DNA from: an uncultured Bdellovibrionales bacterium
Lineage (GTDB): Bacteria; Bdellovibrionota; Bdellovibrionia; Bdellovibrionales; JAMPXM01
Direction of reading: 5' to 3'
Assembly: GCA_937927435.1 (NCBI GenBank)
Contig: CALBDW010000166.1
Location: 1 to 64,000 of the forward strand
Length of the DNA: 64,000 nt
Below are positions 35,594-44,110 of the stretch, piece by piece. The stretch's first letter is position 1. Each line of letters opens with the position of its first letter. The translations under genes were made by a program, and so were the position numbers. Under the pieces are notes generated by a model. The model made no database searches, was not told the DNA's origin, and worked only from the letters and a program-made list of their open reading frames with translations.

Positions 35594-36568
35594 ATGTTGT
35601 CCTTTCTTTCAGAGGTTTCCATCGCTCCCGGATGGCTGTGGGTCAGTTTCACGATTGGCGTTTTGATTTTGATCGTCATCGACCTGAGCCTGTTCGGTAA
35701 GTTCGGGCATAAGCTCTCCTCGCGAACGGCTCTCATGGAGAGCGCCGTATGGGTCGCGATTTCACTCGCGTTCAACGCATGGTTCGCCTTTAATTTCGGC
35801 AGCGAAAAGGGGATCGAGTTTTTAACGGGCTACTTGGTGGAAAAAAGCCTGAGTGTCGACAACCTTTTTGTTATTCTCCTTATTTTTAATTCCTTTAAAA
35901 TTCCTGACGGTTATCAACACCGCGTTCTTTTCTATGGAGTTTTAGGCGCGATCATTTTGCGGGCTTTTTTTATCATCGTCGGCGCTCATCTTCTGCACAC
36001 ATTCCATTGGATCCTCTTCGTATTCGGCGTCATCTTGTTGGTGACGGCGGTTAAGTTCCTCTTCGATACGGATGAAAAAATCGATGCTCAAGAAAACTGG
36101 GCACTGCGCGTCTTGCGTCGCATTATGCCCATTTCGACGGACAGGTCGAATGGCCGGTTCTTTGTGCGCGAGGATGGGATCCGGAAGGCGACGCCGTTGT
36201 TTTTGGCTCTTGTGGTGATTGAGGCGACGGATGTGGTCTTCGCGGTGGACTCGATTCCGGCGGTGTTTGCGGTCACACAGGACGGGTTTGTTGCGTTTTC
36301 TTCTAATATTCTAGCGGTCTTAGGATTGCGCGCTCTCTATTTTGTTATTGCCGACTGGGTTGGTAAACTTCGGTACCTGAAGCCCGGTTTGGCGGCGGTT
36401 CTGGGATTTATTGGAATCAAAATGCTCGTCGCTGAGATTTTCAAAATCCCGAGTTGGATATCACTTTTGGTGATCTTTTCGATCCTGACAACCGCCGGAT
36501 TGAGCTCGTGGTATGTTGCGAGAGTCGAGGCTCGACGAAAGGAGAAATCGGATCCGTTCGCATCGTGA
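35594..36568 (+). CDS. terC: TerC/Alx-family metal-ion exporter
   Basis: A 324-residue integral membrane protein of the TerC family with about nine helices. Two acidic motifs mark the ion path: GYLVEKSLSVDNLFV and LVVIEATDVVFAVDSIPAV. TerC and Alx proteins export manganese and are linked to tellurite and alkaline stress and to metal loading of exported proteins. No manganese riboswitch is visible ahead of it. It lies 20 bases after yqhA and 9 bases before the CNNM-type gene. Confidence 0.93.
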   Translation: MLSFLSEVSIAPGWLWVSFTIGVLILIVIDLSLFGKFGHKLSSRTALMESAVWVAISLAFNAWFAFNFGSEKGIEFLTGYLVEKSLSVDNLFVILLIFNSFKIPDGYQHRVLFYGVLGAIILRAFFIIVGAHLLHTFHWILFVFGVILLVTAVKFLFDTDEKIDAQENWALRVLRRIMPISTDRSNGRFFVREDGIRKATPLFLALVVIEATDVVFAVDSIPAVFAVTQDGFVAFSSNILAVLGLRALYFVIADWVGKLRYLKPGLAAVLGFIGIKMLVAEIFKIPSWISLLVIFSILTTAGLSSWYVARVEARRKEKSDPFAS

Positions 36569-36577
36569 TCCACTTAT

Positions 36578-37642
36578 ATGGAAGAGTTAGCGGTCATATT
36601 TCTCTGCTTGATCCTCAATGCTTTCTTCGCGGCCTATGAAATGGCCTTTGTTTCCATCCCGAAGACGGAGCTGCGGGCGCTTGCAAAGACCGGCAGCAGG
36701 AGCGCCCGCACTTTGCTGGAGTTAAGGGAAAACCCCGAACGAACGCTCTCGGTGATTCAGATCGGCATCACGTTCGTGGGCGCGATCGGCGCGGCGGTCG
36801 GCGGGGCCGGAGCCGCGGAATTTCTTGTCCCCTATTTCATGCGGGAATTTTCCATGCGGGAAATCACGGCCGAAGCGCTGTCGGTTTTCCTTGTGGTCTT
36901 GCCGTTAACGTACTTGAACGTCGTGGTCGGCGAACTCGTGCCGAAGTCGCTCGCGTTAAGGAGTCCGAAAAAGATCCTATTCGCCGGGGCCAAGGCGTTG
37001 TTTTTCGCCGATCGGGTTTTGGCGCCGTTGGTTTCGCTTTTGGAGTACTCCACGAAATCGATTTTGAACGTCTTTTTTTCTCGGCATCGGCGCGAGGATG
37101 GCGTTCAGGACGCCGCCGTTGAAATCGGATCGCTTTCCCCCGTGCACCGCACGTTCGTCATGAACATGGTGAACATCGAAAACAAAAAGGTGCGCGATAT
37201 CTATGTTCCGTGGGAGCGCGTCGTTTCGGTCAAGGAATCCGATACGAGCGATGACGTCGTTCAGGTGGCTTTAGGTTCGGGACACACGCGGCTTCCTGTC
37301 GTGGCCGAAGACGGGCGTTTAATCGGGATCCTCCACACGAAAGAGTTCATGAGCTTGCGTGAGACAGGCGAGAAAGACTGGCGGGGCATTGTGCGCCCCG
37401 CGCTGACGGTGACACTGAACGATTCCGCTCTCGGCGTGTTGCGGCTCATGCAGGAAAAAAGAAGCCACATGTGCGTCGTGTTTTCACCAGCGGGCGAGAA
37501 ACTTGGCATCGTGACTCTTGAAGACGTTCTGGAGGTCGTCGTCGGTGATATCTTCGATGAAGACGATGACGGCCGTGTCCGGCGCTTGTTGGCGAGGCGG
37601 ATCAAAGACCGCATGTCGGTTTGGCAGAAATCGAGGACATGA
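36578..37642 (+). CDS. CNNM/CorC-family (DUF21 plus CBS) metal transporter
   Basis: A 354-residue protein. An N-terminal DUF21 membrane domain (about 1-165; ILNAFFAAYEMAFVSIPK start and VVGELVPKSLALRSP) precedes two CBS domains (about 200-330). The CorC transporter domain that usually closes larger family members is absent. The family mediates magnesium efflux coupled to sodium. It shares ATGA with the DedA-like gene that follows. Together with TerC it points to divalent-metal balance. Confidence 0.92.
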   Translation: MEELAVIFLCLILNAFFAAYEMAFVSIPKTELRALAKTGSRSARTLLELRENPERTLSVIQIGITFVGAIGAAVGGAGAAEFLVPYFMREFSMREITAEALSVFLVVLPLTYLNVVVGELVPKSLALRSPKKILFAGAKALFFADRVLAPLVSLLEYSTKSILNVFFSRHRREDGVQDAAVEIGSLSPVHRTFVMNMVNIENKKVRDIYVPWERVVSVKESDTSDDVVQVALGSGHTRLPVVAEDGRLIGILHTKEFMSLRETGEKDWRGIVRPALTVTLNDSALGVLRLMQEKRSHMCVVFSPAGEKLGIVTLEDVLEVVVGDIFDEDDDGRVRRLLARRIKDRMSVWQKSRT

Positions 37643-38208
37643 TAGGAAAAACGATTCACCAAAAAACGCTTCAATTTGTCCGCGGATTGCAGCGATTCGC
37701 GGCGCGCTGGTGGTATCCGCCGCTGGTGGCTATGCTGGCGATCGCGGACAATTTCGTCCTCGTTCTTCCGACCGACGGGATCTTGGTCTCAAGTGTGATG
37801 CTAGTTCCGAAAAGGTGGCTGCTGCTCGCCGTGGTATCGACGATTGGTTCCACGATCGGTGCCTTGACGTTGGCTGGTCTGGTCGAGGTCTATGGTCTGC
37901 CTTTAGTCGTAGACCTCTATCCCAGCGTCGTGGAATCGCCTTCGTGGGCGCTCACGTCGCGGTTCTTCGAAGAGTACGGTTTGTATTTGGTTTTTTTGGT
38001 CTCAATGACTCCTCTCATGCAGCAGCCAGTATTAATTTTAGCCGGTTTGGCGGTTACGCCTCTGCACGAGTTGGCTCCCGTGGTATTCTTAGGTAAAGGA
38101 GTGAAGTCCGTTATTTTGGCCTATATCGGCTCCCATGCGCCGCGTTTGTTGAAAAACCTGTGGGGAGTGCAAGGTGAGTTGAAGGACGTCGGCATCAGGC
38201 TGGATTAA
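37639..38208 (+). CDS. YqaA/DedA-like (VTT domain) membrane protein
   Basis: A 189-residue membrane protein related to the DedA/YqaA group. The ADNFVLVLPTDGILVSSVML stretch and the VVSTIGSTIGALTLAGL helix match the VTT core, including glycine-rich re-entrant regions. DedA proteins move phospholipids or support proton-motive force. The ATG at 37639 overlaps the upstream stop as ATGA, which decides against an upstream TTG at 37621. Confidence 0.8.
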   Translation: MIGKTIHQKTLQFVRGLQRFAARWWYPPLVAMLAIADNFVLVLPTDGILVSSVMLVPKRWLLLAVVSTIGSTIGALTLAGLVEVYGLPLVVDLYPSVVESPSWALTSRFFEEYGLYLVFLVSMTPLMQQPVLILAGLAVTPLHELAPVVFLGKGVKSVILAYIGSHAPRLLKNLWGVQGELKDVGIRLD

Positions 38209-38235
38209 TGGATCCTCCGCAATGGGAGCCCGGCA

Positions 38236-39255
38236 ATGCTGCCATCGAACGACATTTATATCGATCTGGGGACCGCGAACACATTGGTTTATGTGAAACG
38301 CCGCGGGTTCGTTCTCAATGAGCCGACGGTTCTAGCGGTCCGCCATCGTTCGGAGCATGAATCTGAGTTATTCGCGCTCGGGCGTGATGCCAAAGTTATG
38401 CTGGGCAAAAATCCCGAAAACCTTTCCGTCCTAAGACCTCTCCGTGAAGGAGTCGTGGCGGACTTCGATAATACAGTCCGTCTGTTGCGCGCGTTGATTC
38501 AAAAAGCGAAAGACAATTTAACGCTGGGGCGGCCCCGCATGATTATCTCGTTACCGTGCCAGGTGAACCGGTTTGAAAGGCGCGCGGTTGAAGAAATCGG
38601 TTACGAGCTGGGAGCGCGGACAGTGCATCTTTTGGAAGAGCCCGTGGCCGCCGCCATTGGCTCCGGCCTCGCTGTCTTAGGTAAACGGGGACAGATGGTC
38701 GTTGATATCGGCGGTGGCACGACCGAGATCGCGATCATCGCTCTGGGGGGAATTGTAACTTCCACGGCCGTGCGGGTCGGCGGCGATGATATTGATGAGG
38801 CGATCATCACGCATTTGCGGAGCCGCTATAATTTCGTGATCGGCGAGCAGACCGCTGAACGGATCAAAATCGCGGTCGCAGACGTCAATCCTGTTGCGCC
38901 GCAATCGCGTTCCATCGATATCGGCGGATTCAATCTCTTAAAGAGATTGCCGACCCATTTGCGTGTCGACACGAACATGATCTTACCGGCTGTGGATTCA
39001 GTTGTGCGGGAAATCATCGGTGCCGTTCGCAAAGCGTTGGAGGAATGCCCGCCGGAGATTGCGGGGGATATCGCCGAATCGGGACTGGTCTTAGCCGGCG
39101 GCGGCGCCTTGTTGGGCGGTCTGAGGGAACGCTTGGTTCAGGAGATCGGCATCCCCGTTAAAATTTCCGAACAACCGCTTCTCTCCGTCGCTTTAGGCGG
39201 CGCGAAAGCTTTGGAAGATTCGAACCTTTTCGAATTGATCGAAAAGCCCGACTGA
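38236..39255 (+). CDS. mreB: MreB rod-shape actin homologue
   Basis: A 339-residue bacterial actin. Phosphate-1 loop DIYIDLGTANTLVYV, the PLREGVVADFD region, phosphate-2 VDIGGGTTEIAII and adenosine-binding LAGGGALLGGLRERL are complete. MreB polymers under the inner membrane guide wall synthesis. No mreC, mreD, pbp2 or rodA gene is adjacent; instead it sits at the end of a membrane and metal-transport run. It may be a second MreB paralogue. GGGAG seven bases upstream supports the ATG. Confidence 0.95.
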   Translation: MLPSNDIYIDLGTANTLVYVKRRGFVLNEPTVLAVRHRSEHESELFALGRDAKVMLGKNPENLSVLRPLREGVVADFDNTVRLLRALIQKAKDNLTLGRPRMIISLPCQVNRFERRAVEEIGYELGARTVHLLEEPVAAAIGSGLAVLGKRGQMVVDIGGGTTEIAIIALGGIVTSTAVRVGGDDIDEAIITHLRSRYNFVIGEQTAERIKIAVADVNPVAPQSRSIDIGGFNLLKRLPTHLRVDTNMILPAVDSVVREIIGAVRKALEECPPEIAGDIAESGLVLAGGGALLGGLRERLVQEIGIPVKISEQPLLSVALGGAKALEDSNLFELIEKPD

Positions 39256-39367
39256 GTGATCTGTGATCGATCGATGTTCTAATCTCTAAAAAGAAATTTC
39301 ATCCGTTAGAAGTGCGGGCGGCTTCCCTGGGAGTACTCTTCTTTCAGCAGTTGAAAGGGGAGTCGCG

Positions 39368-39745
39368 ATGGATCTTCGTCCGATTGAACGAGAAAATTGG
39401 CAAGTCTACTTGGATGAGCTTTCGAAAGCCATTCAAGGCAACTACGTCGAGATTGAGATCGCCGGGGTCGGCTTGGGTGATCAAGTGGAGGAAGCTTGGG
39501 TTCCTTTAATCGGGCTGTCTTATGATCCGAAGGAAGACATCATGTTCGTGCACATGGATGAATGCGAGCGTATCATTCACGAGCCGAAAGAGCTTGTCGC
39601 GTTGTTTGACCGGAATGATCGGGTGAATTCGCTGGTCATCAAGGATTCCCAAGGGAACGTGAATACGGTTAAGTTCCGGGCGCCGGTCTTGCTGGAGAGC
39701 GGACGGCGGACCGGAGTTGATGCCACGACGAGCCCCACGCCTTGA
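39368..39745 (+). CDS. DUF5335-family protein
   Basis: A 125-residue soluble protein that matches the DUF5335 pattern: LDELSKAIQGNYVEIEIAG, LGDQVEEAWVPLIGLSYDPKED and the ERIIHEPKEL stretch. Family members are small conserved proteins without known role, often near stress or envelope genes. AAGGGGAG supports the ATG. It is 112 bases after mreB and ends just before a strong bidirectional terminator. Confidence 0.85.
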   Translation: MDLRPIERENWQVYLDELSKAIQGNYVEIEIAGVGLGDQVEEAWVPLIGLSYDPKEDIMFVHMDECERIIHEPKELVALFDRNDRVNSLVIKDSQGNVNTVKFRAPVLLESGRRTGVDATTSPTP

Positions 39746-39758
39746 GACTAGGCTGTTG

Positions 39759-39798
39759 AAAAAAGGCTCTCGAGTTTTTCCTTGCGAGAGCCTTTTTT
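39759..39798. terminator. strong bidirectional terminator
   Basis: AAAAAAGGCTCTCG (39759-39772) and CGAGAGCCTTTTTT (39785-39798) form a perfect 14-bp arm pair with a 12-base loop. A run on one side and T run on the other let it work in both directions, between the convergent DUF5335 and HdeD genes. Confidence 0.9.
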
Positions 39799-39811
39799 GC
39801 CGTCGCGTTCT

Positions 39812-40366
39812 TCAGACGGCGTGGACTTTTGTTCCCATGTTGGTGAGTTGTCTGAGGCGGAGACTCCAGAACGTTAAGAAGAACCCGAAGAGAATCGAGT
39901 ATGCGGCGAGCATCGCGAGCAAGGTCATGAGGCCCACGGTGGGCCAGACAAGAATCGCGACTCCCAAAAGGAAAGACACTAAGCCCGCAAGGCCAAAAAG
40001 AACCGGGTGAGACAAGATGTCTTGGAATGTATAGGCGAAGTAGATTTTCGCCAATCCTCTTAAAACAGCCCAAGCACTGACCAGCACGAGCAACGCGAGC
40101 AAGGCGGCCCCGGGGTAAAAAATCGCGAGTATTCCGGCCAGAATTCCTGTAACGCCTTCGAAGAGAATCAACCCTCGGCCCTTCTTGTTCTTCATCCGCC
40201 ATGCAGCGGAAAGAGCCATCGCTCCATCGCAGACGGCGTACAGTGCGAAAAGTAGGGCGATCGTGACGAGGCCGGTGATCGGAAATAACAAAAGGATCAA
40301 CCCGAAAATGATAGCGAAAACGCCGCGGGCAAAGATCCACCGCCAATCGAATGCTAAGTCTGCCAT
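39812..40366 (-). CDS. hdeD: HdeD-family (DUF308) membrane protein
   Basis: A 184-residue protein with six predicted helices in three repeated pairs of the DUF308 type (RGVFAIIFGLILLLFPITGL, GVTGILAGILAIFYPGA, LVSFLLGVAILVWPTVGL). HdeD is tied to acid resistance in enteric bacteria; elsewhere its role is unclear. GGAGG four bases before the ATG at 40366 fixes the start, and longer readings lack homology-like sequence. A 7-bp inverted repeat lies 35 bases upstream. Confidence 0.9.
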   Translation of the reverse strand: MADLAFDWRWIFARGVFAIIFGLILLLFPITGLVTIALLFALYAVCDGAMALSAAWRMKNKKGRGLILFEGVTGILAGILAIFYPGAALLALLVLVSAWAVLRGLAKIYFAYTFQDILSHPVLFGLAGLVSFLLGVAILVWPTVGLMTLLAMLAAYSILFGFFLTFWSLRLRQLTNMGTKVHAV

Positions 40367-40400
40367 ACATCCTCCGCTCTTTGTCGTATCTTCTCTTCTA

Positions 40401-40435
40401 CACCGAAGTTCGCGGAGGGGATCTGGAATTCGGTG
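40401..40435. repeat. inverted repeat upstream of hdeD
   Basis: CACCGAA (40401-40407) and TTCGGTG (40429-40435) are perfect 7-bp arms separated by 21 bases. Centre-to-centre distance is about 28 bases, roughly two and a half helical turns. It could be an operator or a leader hairpin for the minus-strand hdeD gene. Confidence 0.35.
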
Positions 40436-40534
40436 CATATTGCCGAAGCTCATGAAATGGTGGGCGAGTCTTGGCGAAGAGCGCTACACCTTCTTAGGCG
40501 AACGGTGACATTTCCCCGCCGGGCAAACGGTTCG

Positions 40535-41305
40535 CTACTGGACGCTTTGGTGCACGGTATTTTCGGCGCTGGCGAATTTCTCAAGATCTTCCTGTAGCGC
40601 CACCATGTATTGGTAGATGTGGAAATAGTTTTTCATGACCCGCATCGCGTATTCCCGTTTTTGAATGCGTCCGTTAGCGTCGAAGCTTCCTAGTTTTCGT
40701 TCGATCCGGCGCATGTTCGTCGGCCCCATATTATAGGCGGGAAGGTAGTGGTAAGCGGTTCGATCGAATTCGGAACGGAGGTGTGCAATATATTGCACAC
40801 CGATACGCACGTTCATCACAGGGTCATAGAGCGTGATATCGCCGTTCCAGGGCAAACGGTATTTCTTCGCGATCCATTCACCTGTTTTCGGAAGAATTTG
40901 CATGAGTCCGACTTCCCCGGAAGATCCGCGGGCCGTCGGATTGAAAGAGCTTTCCGTCTGGATAATCGCCAGGATGAAGACAGGGTCGAACTCGTGGTTG
41001 CGGCTTTCCGAAATAATCACCTGCGCCACGGCAGGCGCATGGGCTTTCCAGCTTCCTTTAAAGGATTCGGCGATTTTCTTATAGACGAGGTAATTCAAAT
41101 ACCGGTTGCCTTCAAGTTTCTGTGCCGCGCTTCCATGATAGTAGGCGCCCAGCAACTCGCGCGCTTGTTCCCGACGTGCGCCTTCGTCGACGTGAGAAAT
41201 GTTGAGGTTCGCGAACTCGACCAACGACATGTTTTGGAACGCCAGCATCAGGACCAGGGTGCCGAGTCCAAAAAACCCGGGAATCATCCGTCTTGTTCTT
41301 CTCAT
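40535..41305 (-). CDS. lytic transglycosylase (SLT family)
   Basis: A 256-residue membrane-anchored or secreted enzyme with an N-terminal hydrophobic segment (about 8-24). The SLT domain has the catalytic Glu118 in IIQTESSFNP, then GEVGLMQILP and the AYNMGPTNMRR stretch. It cuts peptidoglycan to form 1,6-anhydromuramic acid ends during growth or for inserting envelope machines. It lies 168 bases upstream of hdeD on the same strand. No strong ribosome site is visible. Confidence 0.92.
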   Translation of the reverse strand: MRRTRRMIPGFFGLGTLVLMLAFQNMSLVEFANLNISHVDEGARREQARELLGAYYHGSAAQKLEGNRYLNYLVYKKIAESFKGSWKAHAPAVAQVIISESRNHEFDPVFILAIIQTESSFNPTARGSSGEVGLMQILPKTGEWIAKKYRLPWNGDITLYDPVMNVRIGVQYIAHLRSEFDRTAYHYLPAYNMGPTNMRRIERKLGSFDANGRIQKREYAMRVMKNYFHIYQYMVALQEDLEKFASAENTVHQSVQ

Positions 41306-41459
41306 GAGCTTCTTATCGGACTTTAGTCGCGGTCTTTGCAGTCTTTCGGCGGCTGAATCTCAAAGTGGTCCGTCTCAGACTGACAAACGTCCAGGAGCGC
41401 GACACGGAACCTTATTTTTGTGTTAAATTTACGAAAGCGGTGAATATCGGAGTTCCCAG

Positions 41460-41954
41460 GTGAAGGTTAACAAGACCGACGAGACGATTGAGTTCATTCT
41501 CGAAGGCGCGATCGGCGAGGGGGCGCCGTTGTTCCAGCAGGATGTCCGGAACTTCAAAGAAGTTGTGATGGACATGGAACAGGTGACTTATATCAACTCG
41601 GTTGGTGTCAAAGCATGGATTCAATGGACGGGCCGGATCGCTCCGGGAGCCAAGTTCATCCTTCGGAAACTCCCGCTGGTCATGATCAACCAGGCCAGCA
41701 CAGTGGTCGGCTTCATGCCTCCGCACGCGAGAATCGAGTCGTTCTTCGCGCCGTTTGTCTGCCCCGACTGTAATACAGAAACGACGATGCTTTTTACGCG
41801 GGGAAAAGAGTACGAATACGAGGAGGCCGGAGCGGAAAAGAGATTTGATATCCCTGAAATTTCGTGCCCCAAATGCAAAGCCGCAATGGAAGCCGATTTC
41901 ACTCCGGCGAAGACCTTTTCGTTCCTCGATCTTCCGCAGAAGTCAGCGTCGTGA
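41460..41954 (+). CDS. STAS-like domain with C-terminal zinc ribbons
   Basis: A 164-residue protein. Residues about 1-90 look like a STAS domain (VVMDMEQVTYINSVGVKAWIQW), as in anti-anti-sigma factors. Residues about 100-150 carry CPDC and CPKC pairs, a four-cysteine zinc site. The usual phosphorylatable Ser of STAS regulators could be Ser47 in INSVG. It begins with GTG, GGAG seven bases before. No partner kinase or sigma gene is nearby. Function is not known. Confidence 0.7.
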   Translation: MKVNKTDETIEFILEGAIGEGAPLFQQDVRNFKEVVMDMEQVTYINSVGVKAWIQWTGRIAPGAKFILRKLPLVMINQASTVVGFMPPHARIESFFAPFVCPDCNTETTMLFTRGKEYEYEEAGAEKRFDIPEISCPKCKAAMEADFTPAKTFSFLDLPQKSAS

Positions 41955-42121
41955 CGATTCGGAACTAAATAAAATAGATTGTTTCGTTTCGCGACAGTTG
42001 TTTTGAATTCCGGATCAGTCCGCAAGTTCGGTTCCACGATGTCGTCAGTGTTTGCGGCGCGGCTGAGCTACGGGCCGTCGCACGCGCCCGCGACCGTTGG
42101 TTTCCGGTGTGTGTTTGTTCC

Positions 42122-42604
42122 CTAATGGACTTGAGTTCCTCCACTGATGCCCTGCACGCGGACGTAGCGGCCGTCTGGTGATTCCCAGTATTCAGCCTCA
42201 TCAACATCGATCTTGATGAGAGCGAGATCGGGGTCGTTCAGTCCTTCAGGGAACCACGTTTCGTATTCCTTCTTCCAAAGCTCCTTGGCTTTTTCCTTGT
42301 CGTTGATGATCTGCGCGCGGCCTGAGATCGAAACATATTTCGAGTCGTCGGCGTCCACGTAAGTGACGTTGACCCGCTGGTCATTCTGGATCGAGTGAAC
42401 CTTTCCGGTCGAGCGTCCGGTGAAGAACCAGAGCGAGCCGTCGAAGCGCGTCGGTGGGGTGATCATCGGACGGCTACGGATGAGGCCTTGCGTGTCGATC
42501 GTGGTGAGCATTGCGAACTTGATGTCGTTGATCATTTCGCCAAGCTTACGGATCTCTTTTTTCTTTTCGGTTGTCTGTTCGGTTTGAGGTTTTACGGTGT
42601 TCAT
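42122..42604 (-). CDS. pyridoxamine 5'-phosphate oxidase-like flavin protein (general stress type)
   Basis: A 160-residue split-barrel flavin-binding protein of the general-stress-protein 26 group. Markers are KFAMLTTIDTQGLIRSRPM, SLWFFTGRSTGKVHSI and RVNVTYVDADDSKYVSISG. Members bind FMN or F420-like cofactors; the reaction is unknown. AAAGGAG five bases before the ATG at 42604 decides the start. The 167-base stretch on its 3' side (41955-42121) shows nothing recognisable. Confidence 0.88.
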   Translation of the reverse strand: MNTVKPQTEQTTEKKKEIRKLGEMINDIKFAMLTTIDTQGLIRSRPMITPPTRFDGSLWFFTGRSTGKVHSIQNDQRVNVTYVDADDSKYVSISGRAQIINDKEKAKELWKKEYETWFPEGLNDPDLALIKIDVDEAEYWESPDGRYVRVQGISGGTQVH

Positions 42605-42728
42605 GAAGACTCCTTTCCAGGATAAGGCTGGGTCGGAAATCATCTTGCCATGAAAGGAGGCGGGAGCGTTGTGTGATTATTCAAAATTTCCGCTGAATTA
42701 GGAAGGAGGATGGGTTAGCCTCGAAGTT

Positions 42729-43445
42729 ATGAAAAAACTGACTCAGCGGGATGCGATAGCGAAGATCAATAAGCGGGGAGCCCTCTTGGTTTTCCCGATC
42801 AATAACCGCCCGCAACCCCTTTCCCTCTGGTCGGAATTTTTTCCGCGTTCCCGCATGAAGTGGGAGTGGAACGAGGACGGCGACGACCGCGTCGGCGAAA
42901 TGTGGTTTTTGATGAAACGTCTTTCAGACTGCCGTAAGGTTGTTTACTCGAAGTGGTACCAAGGAAGGGCGACGTTCTTTTCACGGGAACTCTTCACTGC
43001 CATGCTTGCCGTTTTTCAACAAACCGGCGATTTGACGCGAGGACTTTTGCCTGAATCGCAAATCTTGCTTGAAGTTCTGGAAAGTGATTCTCCGCTTTCG
43101 ACCAAGGAACTCAAACGTCTCGCGGATATGTCGGGCAAGGAAAACGAAGCGGCCTATAACCGGGGAACGAGAGAGCTGTTTTCGAGACTTCTTGTCATCG
43201 GCTTCGGCGAAGTTGATGACGGTGCGTTCCCTTCGCTCGCGATCGGCGCGACCCGCTTGATCTACGAAGATCTTTGGAATGAGGCGGCGGCGATGGAGAA
43301 AGGGCGCGCCGAAGCGGTGATTGATCGTTACATGCCAGCGGGCACTCCCTTTAGAAGGCAGTTTGAAAAGATCAAGACCGTTCTTGCCGAAAGCGCCAAA
43401 TTCGCTTTTACGAGGGACCAAGACTCCTTTCCCTTTTCGGATTAA
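42729..43445 (+). CDS. uncharacterised protein, possibly AlkZ-related winged-helix family
   Basis: A 238-residue soluble protein without signal peptide or membrane segment. The stretches PQPLSLWSEFFP, DRVGEMWFLMKRLSD and KVVYSKWYQGRATFFSRELF recall proteins annotated as AlkZ-related, a winged-helix group linked to DNA glycosylases, but the catalytic QxQ motif of AlkZ is not evident. A middle region (LSTKELKRLADMSG) looks like a helix-turn-helix. It is 32 bases upstream of the DJ-1 gene and may be cotranscribed. Confidence 0.55.
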   Translation: MKKLTQRDAIAKINKRGALLVFPINNRPQPLSLWSEFFPRSRMKWEWNEDGDDRVGEMWFLMKRLSDCRKVVYSKWYQGRATFFSRELFTAMLAVFQQTGDLTRGLLPESQILLEVLESDSPLSTKELKRLADMSGKENEAAYNRGTRELFSRLLVIGFGEVDDGAFPSLAIGATRLIYEDLWNEAAAMEKGRAEAVIDRYMPAGTPFRRQFEKIKTVLAESAKFAFTRDQDSFPFSD

Positions 43446-43477
43446 GATCGAGACGTCCGATACGGAAAGGACCTTTT

Positions 43478-44107
43478 ATGGCCCAAGCTCAAAACAATTC
43501 GCAAAGTTTAAAAGGAAAAAAGATCGCGATATTGGCGACCGACGGTTTTGAACAATCGGAGCTTCTTGAACCGCGGGAGGCTCTCAAGAAGGCCGGAGCT
43601 CAAGTCTTTATCGTTTCTCCCAATGAAGGTTTCATCAGGGGCTGGAATCATAACGACTGGGGGCAAAGGGTTGAAGTCGACGTCGAGTTAAGTTCGACGA
43701 CAGCGGCCGATTTCGATGCCCTTCTGATTCCGGGCGGAGTGATGAGTCCGGATCGCTTGCGTATGATCGCCGATGCTGTTCAATTTGTGAGAGCATTCGC
43801 GGAGGCGGGCAAACCCATCGCGGCGATTTGCCATGGGCCCTGGATGCTGGTCGAAGCCGACGTCGTTAGGGGACGGAAAGTGACCTCGTATCGTTCCATT
43901 CGGACGGATCTCGCGAACGCCGGAGCCAAGTGGATGGACGAAGAGGTCGTCACCGATGGAGGAATGGTGACAGGCCGGCAGCCATCGGATCTTCCGGCGT
44001 TCATCGCGAAAATGCTCGAGGAATTCGCGGAAGGGGTCCATAAGCCGAAGGTGGGCTCGAAGAAAAAGGGCACGAAAGCGAGACAAGCGGAGCTTCAGGA
44101 AACGTAG
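43478..44107 (+). CDS. DJ-1/PfpI-family protein
   Basis: A 209-residue protein of the DJ-1/PfpI superfamily. The nucleophile elbow AAICHGPW holds Cys118-His119, and Glu25 is in DGFEQSEL, the usual active-site trio of PfpI/YhbO-like proteins. These act on glyoxal-type damage or as proteases; the debate is open. A Lys-rich tail (KVGSKKKGTKARQ) extends past the domain. AAAGGA six bases upstream supports the ATG. Confidence 0.9.
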   Translation: MAQAQNNSQSLKGKKIAILATDGFEQSELLEPREALKKAGAQVFIVSPNEGFIRGWNHNDWGQRVEVDVELSSTTAADFDALLIPGGVMSPDRLRMIADAVQFVRAFAEAGKPIAAICHGPWMLVEADVVRGRKVTSYRSIRTDLANAGAKWMDEEVVTDGGMVTGRQPSDLPAFIAKMLEEFAEGVHKPKVGSKKKGTKARQAELQET

Positions 44108-44110
44108 CGC

